This document shows positions 7,701 to 13,606 of a DNA stretch of 13,606 nt, in pieces; position 1 is the stretch's first letter; every line of letters begins with the position of its first letter. The translations under genes and the position numbers were made by a program. The DNA is from Auxenochlorella pyrenoidosa. Its lineage: Eukaryota > Chlorophyta > Trebouxiophyceae > Chlorellales > Chlorellaceae. A model generated the notes under the pieces. The model did no database searches and was not told the origin of the DNA. It was given only the letters and a program-made list of their open reading frames with translations. The stretch is from the NCBI GenBank assembly GCA_001430745.1, contig KQ482018.1:102324-115929 (forward strand). The letters run 5' to 3'.

Positions 7701-9757
7701 GCCAAGCGTGCGGCTTGATTTCGAGGGCACCAAAGCACGCTGCGCGCCGAACTGCCCTGTGCCGCCGCGCTCAGCAGTGCCAGACTGCGCTGCAGCTACT
7801 GCTGTGCGACGACCGTGTGCGCGAAGTGCGCTTCAGCGCTGCTCTGCCTGCGCCCCTCTCCCCCTGGCGCAGCCACCCCAGGGATCAACATCCGCAGCAC
7901 GGTGCCAGACAGCGACAGTTCGTACGACTACTCTACAGGCACGAGCATGGCCACGCCCATCACTGCCGGCGCCGCCGCCCTGCTGTTTGCCGCCAAGCCC
8001 AATGCCAGCTGGGCAGAAGTCAGGTGGGCAGCAGGCTACTGTGCGCAGCCTGGTGGCTGCTCATGGGACGTTGCTTGTGTGAGCTTCAAGTGTGATCAAC
8101 AGCAATGGAACTTGCAGCACAGACTCCACCAGGGTGGCAACGTGTTCGATGCTGCAGCTGCAGCAGCTTGCGCGCCGTTGCGTCTTTACGCTGCCCCCGC
8201 CGCTCCGCTGGGCTGCCAGAGCAAGGCCTTGCTGCATACTTGTCGTGCTGTGCAGGGCCGCGCTGCTGGGGTCTGTGGACCAGGTGCCGGCGCTGGCGGG
8301 CAAGGTGTCCTCTGGCGGGCGGCTCAACGTGCTGCGCGCGCTTGCTGCCCTGCTGGGCCAGCAGCTGCCGCCGGCCCCAGCGCCCAACTGTGAGCCCGGA
8401 GCAGGGGATGCATCGCAGGGTGATGCCACTGCCCAGGGGGTTCAAGCGCATGGCCTCGACCATTCTCAGCAGGCTGTACTGCTGGTTGCCACTGGCAGAA
8501 CTGACCTGCGCCGTTTGCAAAGCAAAAACATGTGTTAACTGCTGTCCCTGCCTGCCGCTCTGCAGACCTGTTTGGCGTGGCGACCGGCACGCAATACAAC
8601 TTTAGACTGGGGCCGTTTGAGAAGCAGCAGACGTTGACCAACCCGGTGGCTGCCAGCTGCATGGCCAGGCGCGCAGGCAGCAGGGCCGGTGCAGCCAGAG
8701 CATTACAGCTGACAGGCCCTTTCATGCTGTTGTCGCGGCGCTCCATGCCCAGGAGCCCTGCCTGGCGTACCCAGGCAGCCCATTCCGTGCCGCATGGGCC
8801 CCCGCTCTCCCAAGCGTGTCACAATACATCTTCCTCCTGTTTCCCCCTCCTGGGTCTGCTGTGCAGCTGCCGAACGACCCCCTGGTGCTGGTTTGCAACG
8901 CACTATGGCACGTGAGTTGCGCACCTCTCTCTCAGTCTACCGTGCCCCTCTTTTGGACCGCGCGCAAGGCCGCTGCTCCGCCACTGCAAGGGAACAAACC
9001 AGCCTGCCTGTTCTGGCGCATGCCAGCACCAAGGGAACACTGTGACACCAGCCCAAGGCGCCCGGCATGGAGGCATAGGAGAGGGGTCCTCAGCGCCGCG
9101 CCTGCCGCCTCCCTCCTCCCCACCTGCCCGTCTGCAGGACGTGCCAGCTGGTGGATGCCTCTGTTGTGCTCGACAGCCCCACACCCAGGCCGGGCGCGAC
9201 CTCTGGCTACAAGCTGCCCATGACCAGTTCCGCTGGCAGCACCCGACCCCCGCCGAGCAGCTTGACCCCTTCATCCGCCAGGCTGTCACCTCCGCCGTCG
9301 ACCAGAACCCCGCCGCCAACAAAGTCCCCGCCGCCGCCCAAGTCCCCGCCGCCGCCCAAGTCCCCGCCGCCGCCCAGGCCCCAGCCCCCGCCCAGGCGCC
9401 CTCCGCCACCCAGACCCCCGCCGCCACGGTGTGTGCAACGAAGCACTGCCACGGAGTTGCATGGAGTCCACCAGCAGGGCAGGTTCTTGCTTGGAGTTGA
9501 ATGATCATGACACGCGCCTGTATGGGCGCTCGAACAATTGAACGCTCAAGCCTTTGCGTGCGTGCAGGCCGCCGCCGAGCCCTCCGCCCCCCAGGCCCTC
9601 CCCACCGCCTCCCAAGCGGTCGCCACCACGGGCTGGGCCCCAAAGCAGGCCAGCCCCTGTAACGCAGCAGGCCAGCGGGGGAGGCGCGCACTTGACTGGC
9701 CGCCGCAGGCTCAAACAGGCGCTGCTGCAACACCCCCAGGGCGACCAAGTCTGGTGA
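4653..9757 (+). CDS. Secreted subtilisin-like serine protease (S8) with proline-rich tail, copy 1, 15 exons
   Basis: Exons: 4653-4719, 4916-5311, 5498-5649, 5893-5972, 6182-6300, 6563-6692, 6938-7002, 7208-7336, 7594-7662, 7873-8023, 8256-8389, 8566-8645, 8867-8907, 9138-9428, 9568-9757; 697 residues. Residues 1-32 form a signal peptide (core TVLALAAIAVLATVAA). Residues ~33-180 are a propeptide (YKPGVVLVQFKQ ... VEYAEPVY) like the N-terminal pro-region of fervidolysin-type subtilases. The catalytic set is complete: Asp212 (VCVIDTG), His257 (GHGTHTTG), oxyanion Asn355 (AAAGNE), Ser427 (GTSMATP). A short C-terminal region of unknown fold follows, then a Pro-rich tail (~569-655) with KSPPPP three times, as in green algal hydroxyproline-rich wall proteins. 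ATG 4653 is the only in-frame ATG giving a signal peptide. Introns 3, 6 and 7 have GC donors. Intron 13 is uncertain: GC donor 8908 with acceptor 9137, or GT donor 8912 with acceptor 9147 (two residues shorter). Such proteases can act in wall remodelling or daughter-cell release, as Chlamydomonas sporangin does; that role here is inference. Confidence 0.88.
5681..5835 (+). repeat. 17-bp direct repeat pair in intron 3
   Basis: gctgtgcacgctgcgtg occurs perfectly at 5681-5697 and 5819-5835, flanking the junction duplicate. It may mark the rearrangement that built this intron. Confidence 0.8.
5713..5742 (+). repeat. Duplicate of the exon 3/intron 3 junction inside intron 3
   Basis: This imperfect copy of 5620-5650 lies 93 nt downstream. 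It still reads AWDITTGSPW, against AWDVTTGSPM in the exon. A TGA at 5701-5703 lies in frame between the two copies. Copy 2 lacks the duplicate. Confidence 0.75.
6039..6054 (+). repeat. Perfect 16-bp duplicate of the exon 4/intron 4 junction inside intron 4
   Basis: gggcggctggaacagg at 5958-5973 spans the end of exon 4 and recurs at 6039-6054, 81 nt downstream. The copy is followed so as to read aacag|GCGAGT, a possible GC donor. The 81 nt between the two junctions are in frame and stop-free. Confidence 0.85.
6468..6544 (+). repeat. CCCCA/CCCAA microsatellite before the intron 5 acceptor
   Basis: It starts as CCCCA units, moves through CCCA and becomes about four CCCAA units, then a C run, ending 17 nt before the acceptor ccccgcag (6555-6562). 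It probably acts as the polypyrimidine tract. The complement (GGGTT repeats) is a quadruplex candidate. The corresponding intron in copy 2 (12703-12905) lacks it. Confidence 0.85.
6693..6937 (+). other. Intron 6 of protease copy 1, GC-AG type
   Basis: Exon text LCA(S)KGAKVVSASYGG requires the joint gccag|GCAAGC ... gtgcag|c in phase 2. No GT nearby restores the frame. Copy 2 has the same donor, gccag|GCAAGC, at 13036. Confidence 0.8.
6718..6810 (+). repeat. 33-bp minisatellite, 2.8 units, in intron 6
   Basis: Units 6718-6750, 6751-6783 and a partial 6784-6810 each begin gatgct(g/a/t)gggagggyc and share the core caacatgc in the full units. It is absent from copy 2's intron 6, so it arose after the duplication or was lost there. 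Confidence 0.85.
7003..7207 (+). other. Intron 7 of protease copy 1, GC-AG type
   Basis: Exon 7 has no GT between the conserved SASYGG codons and the in-frame TGA at 7014-7016, so a GT donor is impossible. gcag|GCAGGC ends exon 7 in phase 1 and joins cg at 7208 to give ELA-AIDAIAATSGG. In copy 2 the same position is gcag|GTGCTG. Confidence 0.75.
7071..7092 (+). repeat. 22-bp duplicate of the exon 7/intron 7 junction, 21 of 22 identical
   Basis: 6999-7020 recurs at 7071-7092, 72 nt downstream. The single difference, C to G, turns gggCtgagg into gggGtgagg and so creates a GTGAGG donor-like sequence in the downstream copy. Confidence 0.85.
7457..7501 (+). repeat. 12-bp minisatellite, 3.75 units, in intron 8
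   Basis: Units are close to gctgcctgccgt: 7457-7468, 7469-7480, 7481-7492 and a partial 7493-7501. It lies within intron 8 (7337-7593) and has no evident function. Confidence 0.85.
9322..9375 (+). repeat. 18-bp coding repeat, three perfect units (KSPPPP)
   Basis: aagtccccgccgccgccc is repeated at 9322-9339, 9340-9357 and 9358-9375, encoding KSPPPP three times in the tail of protease copy 1. Ser-Pro4 motifs are hydroxylated and glycosylated in plant and algal wall proteins. More PPPP/SPPPP motifs follow to about residue 655. Confidence 0.9.
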
Positions 9758-9813
9758 GGGTGAGCAAGGGGTAGCAGGGGGCTGTGGGGCAGCGGGCTGT
9801 GGGACAAGCTGGC

Positions 9814-9831
9814 GAGCGGCTGCTGCCGCTC
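9814..9831 (+). repeat. Perfect hairpin, 7-bp stem and 4-nt loop
   Basis: gagcggc, loop tgct, gccgctc, 57 nt after the protease stop codon, in the presumed 3' UTR. The stem has one A-T and six G-C pairs, so it should be stable in RNA. Function is unknown and chance is possible in such GC-rich DNA. Confidence 0.6.
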
Positions 9832-10634
9832 AGCGGGACCTGCTTGCTTGCCTGTGGCCTAGCGCTGGCAGCCTTGAGCATGCCCAGGGCCCTGTTTGTC
9901 TGACGAGCCCAGGCATCGCCAGCTCGCTGCGATGCTGATGGACCAATGCTGGCACCGAGCCAGACGGCAGGGCGGCCCTGCCATGCAACGCGCCCCTGCG
10001 CTGTGCCCGCACCTGCCTGCCCTGCATGCGGTGCGCGAGCGTGCTGACAGGCCTCGCCGGCCTCCCGACTGCCCCCTGCAGCTGCGTGCCCCACTGCGAC
10101 GAGGAGGGAGAATTCTCCGACCTCTGAGCTCTGCGGCCACGCATCGATGACAGCTTCCATTGCTGCACTAGCTCAGAAGCTGTTTTCACGCATCAAAACT
10201 GTTCCTACGCCACGCCGCCTCTGGCGCCCACTCACAAATCACCATCTTTCAAGCTCTCCTCCATCCTGTCTCCTCCCACACCTGAACCCTGCCGACACTA
10301 CAGCACCAACAAGTGACGGATCTGACGCCAGCACCAAGCATGCTTCCGCTGTCTAATCTTCCTTCACAAATTCTTTCTCCAGCCTGCCTTCCACAACCCT
10401 GCGAAGAGTGTTGAAAGAACTGATCCCTGTTTCTGTACACCGCCCTGTGACTCCCCCCAAGCCATTATCACCCCACGTGGCTTCCTGCCGCGATGTAACA
10501 TCGCAATCCGAGCTCGCTTGCAGTCGCAGGCAGTGGCGGGCATGCTGCACCGCCCGCGACATGCGGCCTTCCCAGCTGGGCCTGCACGGCCGGTTTTATG
10601 AGTGGTATAGCCCCATTGATGGTTAAAAAGCACG

Positions 10635-10639
10635 TGTAA
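10635..10639 (+). terminator. Candidate poly(A) signal TGTAA of protease copy 1
   Basis: It sits in an A/T-rich context (ttaaaaagcacgtgtaaatg) that stands out from its surroundings, which favours it over the copy at 10494-10498. It is about 880 nt after the stop codon, long but within the chlorophyte range. Confidence 0.45.
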
Positions 10640-10650
10640 ATGTGCTGCGA

Positions 10651-11069
10651 TCATTGAAAGTGCATCGATTGCTACCCTGCAGCTGAACTGCTGCAACATG
10701 CCTGCTGGCGGCAGCGGCGATGGGCGGCGGCCGACACCAAAAATGACCAGGCCTCATCCAAACCATGTTTCGAGGGTTGAAACTTTCTACTTTTACCGCT
10801 CCTGTATCCTGAATGTTTGCCATGGGGTTGCCTCGGATTCTGGTCTGTGCCGGTCATGCTGCGCGCGGTCCGGCCGAAGCTGACTTCTGTCTGGTCGCTG
10901 GTCACAGCATGACACATCACGAGCGGAGCTGACAAACAGCCCGTAGGGCATTGCAGGCGGGGTTTTCGATCGGTCGCCTGGAACTGCCTGTCCGGCCCGC
11001 CTGCTCGGCTTGGAGGCGCGGCATGGCGGCCTCAGCTGCTCAGCAAGGGCTAGCGTGAAGCTCCGGCAC
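10651..11069 (+). other. Intergenic region and 5' flank of protease copy 2
   Basis: I see no confident gene. Frames open on both strands carry no recognisable domain. The promoter of copy 2 must lie here if exon 1 is placed correctly, but I see no clear TATA box. The only element I can name is the upstream ORF at 11023-11058. Confidence 0.4.
11023..11058 (+). promoter_or_regulatory. Upstream ORF before protease copy 2
   Basis: ATGGCG in a strong start context opens an 11-codon frame (MAASAAQQGLA) ending in TGA 11 nt before the proposed main ATG at 11070. If it lies in the transcript it should reduce translation of the protease. Whether transcription starts upstream of it is unknown. Confidence 0.35.
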
Positions 11070-13606
11070 ATGCGGTCTACGGCAGCTGCCGCACAGCCAA
11101 AGGCGGTCACAGCAGTAGGCGCCCAGCTCGCTCTGGTGCTCACGGGTGAGCCCCTGGTGTGAAATTTTCGTAACTTTGCACCTGGCGGGCCTCAACAGGC
11201 TGCGGACCGCCGTGCACCATGCAGACATTCTGTCCGCTGAGCTGCCGGCACCCGCCGTCCAAGCAGGAGAGGGGTCGCGTGCGCGATTTCAAAGCCTGGT
11301 TGCACTGTGCGCCACTCCCAGTCGCCTGTTCTGGACAGAACTTGTTGCGCAGAGTCCAAACCCGCATTGCCTTGCCTTGCCTTGCCTGCCCTCCAGCTGC
11401 TGTCTGCTGGGCTGCATGCACGGCAGCGGCTCCAGATGCCACCTTCAAGCCGGCGGTTGTGCTGGTGCAGTTCAAGCAGGCGCCGGCAGCGCAGGCCGCT
11501 GCCGCTGCCCAGCTGAGCAGCCCGCTGAAAGGGGTCAGCCTGCAGCGCCTGGTGGGGCAGCATCACACACTGAGCATCGTGCGCCCGGCGCCCGGCGTGG
11601 CCGGCGTGTCGGCTGCGGGCAGCTCTGTCGACGGCGCCGCATCCGCTGCTGCGTCAGCGGCGGCGCACCTCGTGTCGGTGGATGGCGCTGCCTACAGCGC
11701 CGTGCCTCCTGATGCCCTGATGCTCATGGCCATCACGGATGGCATGTCCCCCCCTGAGAAGGCTGCGCAGCTGAGCCAGCTGGCCGGTGAGCACGCTGTG
11801 CAGTCGTGGGCAGCCGTGGGCTTTTGGAGGTGCTGCCAGGGCAGCTGCTGTGGCGCGCTGCACCTCCAGGGAGCAGCACTATGTGAGATGCCAAGCAGGC
11901 AGCATGTTGGACCCCTGTCGCTCAAGCCTGCTCCTCGCTGCTAAGCCGCCGCCGCCCCCCCTCCCCCGCCCCCCCGCACACACACACACATTCCACCCCA
12001 CCCCGCCCTCCCATCCACCCACCCCCAATACACACACACGCACATCCTGCAGAGGTGGAGTATGCCGAGCCGGTGTACATCAAGAAGCTCAAGGTGGCGC
12101 CAAATGATCCGTTTTACGCGGCCCAGGCCGGCACCTCGGGGCTGTGGTTCCTGGACCGCATCGCCGCCCCCGCCGCATGGGACGTCTCCAAAGGCTCCCC
12201 CACGGCACGTGCCGGTGCCTGCTGCAATGGTACCCGCTGCGCATGCTGCGTGGATGGTAGATAGGAGGGCGCTCAGCTTGCCCTGCAAGCACCGGCGTGT
12301 GTTAGAAGGCTGCCGATGGCAGACGGAAGCAGCTTCTGAGCTTGCCCTGCCCTGCCCCTGCCCCTGCTTGCCTGCAGCTCCCTGTGTGCATAATCGATAC
12401 GGGGGTGCGGAAGACCCACCAGGACCTAGCAGCCAACATCAAGGGCGGATGGAACAGGTGGGCTGTGGGCTGGGAGGCGGCAACGGTGCGGGCAGCAGCC
12501 CCCGGCAGCACAACCAAGCCTACCTCTGACTACTGTATCGCTGATGCCCGCTGCTGGTTTGGACATTTGGACCCCACCTGCAGGGGCGAGGATGCGAGCG
12601 GCAAGCTGCCCAAGCCAGGCAGCGCTGCATACTATGACCTTTCAGACCAGCAGGGGCACGGCACCCACACTACAGGGTCTGTCGGCGCCGTGGGCAACAA
12701 CAGTGAGTGGTAGGCGTAAGCGGGCGCTTGCATCCACTGCCGCTGCTCCGGGCGTATGCCCCAGGATGCACCATTGGCGTAACAGGCCGGGTGCAGACCA
12801 GCAGGACGCCTGCTGGGCTTGCTGTGCAGCAGAGGTCGCGCCCAGAGCAGAATGCAGCCAAGCAGCTCCTGCTCCTGTTCACAGTCACATGATCCGTTCC
12901 TGCAGGCCTGGGCGGCACGGGCGTGGCCTGGCAGGCCGCGCTCTGGCACTGCAAGGTGGGATCCGCCCCCAGCAGCGACGGCGAGGTGGAGCTGAGCACC
13001 GACGGCATCATCGACTGCTACTATCTCTGTGCCAGGCAAGCGCAGGGGCCATAATCATTTAAATAATTGATAAATCAACCAACCAATTTTCAGTCCACCG
13101 AGCCAGCAGGCCATAGCCAGGCTGTCAGGCCAGCAGCCCGGCGCGGCCAACGCGTCCGCCGGGGTTGCCTGCGCCGGGGTGGCACTGCTCGGGCTGCATG
13201 CAGCTGGCAGCGGCCCCAGCTGGGACGGCCCATTGGCACGGCATGCAGACAGCTCGGTGCAGCCAGCTTGCCCACCGGGCTGCTCACGGGGTCTGGCACC
13301 TTGCCTGGGAAGCGTGCAGCCGGCAGCCAGCCCTCTTGCCATCCACCCCTTTCCGGGCTTTACTGTACAACCGTGATTGTACCGCCTTTGTTCCTGCCGT
13401 GCAGCAAGGGGGCCAAGGTGGTGTCTGCCTCGTATGGGGGACCCGACTTCATGGCAGCAGAACGAGCAGGTGCTGCCCTGGCCAGGGCAGACAAGGCATA
13501 CGCGGGGGAGCCTGCACCGGGTTTGCAACCGCCGTGCTCGAGCCTCCGCACCTGGTGCGGGGTGGACTGGCTGGCGCTGGCTGACAGCACTGCACGTTTA
13601 GTGACG
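11070..13606 (+). CDS. Secreted subtilisin-like serine protease (S8), copy 2, first seven exons (3' end outside window)
   Basis: Exons: 11070-11145, 11397-11786, 12053-12204, 12378-12457, 12584-12702, 12906-13035, 13405-13469, then intron 7 to the window end; 337 complete residues are visible. Exon 1 (MRSTAAAAQPKAVTAVG, then AQLALVLT) joins AAVCWAACTAAA in phase 1 to make a signal peptide, mirroring copy 1. The propeptide (FKPAVVLVQFKQ ... VEYAEPVYIKKL) is nearly identical to copy 1 in long stretches. Visible catalytic residues are Asp213 (VCIIDTG) and His258 (GHGTHTTG). The oxyanion Asn and the Ser lie beyond the window, so activity cannot be judged. Exons 3-7 match copy 1 in length exactly (152, 80, 119, 130, 65 nt). 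Introns 3 (acg|GCACGT) and 6 (gccag|GCAAGC) have GC donors; intron 7 has a GT donor where copy 1 has GC. Whether a proline-rich tail is present is unknown. Confidence 0.87.
11949..12046 (+). repeat. C-rich and CA-rich tract in intron 2 of copy 2
   Basis: A run of C with G, then CA repeats, C-rich sequence and a second CA repeat, ending just before the acceptor atcctgcag (12044-12052). Copy 1's intron 2 has nothing similar, which accounts for much of the length difference (266 against 186 nt). Confidence 0.8.
13051..13092 (+). other. AT-rich island inside intron 6 of copy 2
   Basis: About 40 nt are over 75% A+T in otherwise GC-rich sequence. It contains the near-palindrome aatcatttaaataatt and ends aattttcag, which resembles an acceptor. 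Copy 1's intron 6 has no counterpart and is 124 nt shorter. Confidence 0.7.

Larger units (their letters stand above)
9758..10650 (+). other. 3' UTR of protease copy 1 (probable)
   Basis: No gene is supported. TGTAA at 10635-10639 is a reasonable poly(A) signal and would make the 3' UTR about 880 nt; TGTAA at 10494-10498 is an earlier alternative. The region holds a perfect hairpin at 9814-9831 and, from about 10150, AT-richer sequence. A 69-codon ATG frame at 10147-10356 shows no recognisable features. Confidence 0.45.

Noticed and set aside
9207..9452. Minus-strand Gly-rich frame (GGGGDLGGGG)
   Set aside because: It is simply the antisense of the proline-rich tail repeats; no start context or domain.
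10147..10356. 69-codon ATG frame in the presumed 3' UTR
   Set aside because: Its translation has no recognisable domain, it falls between the protease stop and TGTAA, and its composition resembles UTR.
10793..11143. 116-codon minus-strand frame upstream of copy 2
   Set aside because: It overlaps the proposed exon 1 of copy 2, has no recognisable domain, and is typical of chance open frames in this composition.
1..13606. CRISPR arrays, tRNA or rRNA genes, bacterial-style operons, mobile-element ORFs
   Set aside because: I saw no regular repeat-spacer array, no tRNA or rRNA-like segment, no transposase or reverse transcriptase motifs, and the spliced gene structure is eukaryotic.

Overview
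This is a nuclear fragment from a GC-rich eukaryote. The best fit is a chlorophyte green alga of the Chlorella/Micractinium type (Trebouxiophyceae). The reasons are dense short introns of about 125-370 nt with gtgag-type donors and ctgcag acceptors, high GC at third codon positions, long C-rich tracts before acceptors, TGTAA motifs where green algal poly(A) signals sit, and a KSPPPP hydroxyproline-type tail on a secreted enzyme. All genes I can support are on the plus strand. The long open frames on the other strand and in other frames are by-products of GC richness. All exon models come from splice signals, reading phase and paralog comparison done by eye; there are no transcript data.

Layout. 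1-2470: the 3' part (seven exons) of a family 25 (GT25) glycosyltransferase gene, entering the window inside an intron. 2471-3107: its 3' UTR and intergenic DNA, with TGTAA at 2922. 3108-3895: a weakly supported small gene of unknown function with a good start context. 3896-4652: mostly unexplained, with one exon-like island and the 5' flank of the next gene. 4653-9757: a complete 15-exon gene for a secreted subtilisin-like (S8) protease with signal peptide, propeptide, complete catalytic tetrad and a proline-rich tail. 9758-11069: 3' UTR, intergenic DNA and the 5' flank of a second copy. 11070-13606: the first seven exons of a tandem paralog of the same protease, leaving the window inside intron 7.

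The two proteases share intron positions and phases. Exons 3 to 7 have identical lengths in both copies, while intron lengths differ, so they are a tandem duplication. A secreted protease with a wall-type proline-rich tail suggests work in or on the cell wall; this is inference. I see no direct link to the GT25 gene.

The most unusual feature is splicing. Six, possibly seven, of the 27 donors I could place are GC rather than GT. Two GC donors occur at the same sites in both paralogs, and one site is GC in one copy and GT in the other. In copy 1, introns 3, 4 and 7 each contain a duplicate of their own 5' exon-intron junction 93, 81 and 72 nt downstream (all multiples of three). In each pair one junction reads GC and the other GT. 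The last two exons of copy 1 are also open in two frames, each joined by a different pair of usable splice sites.
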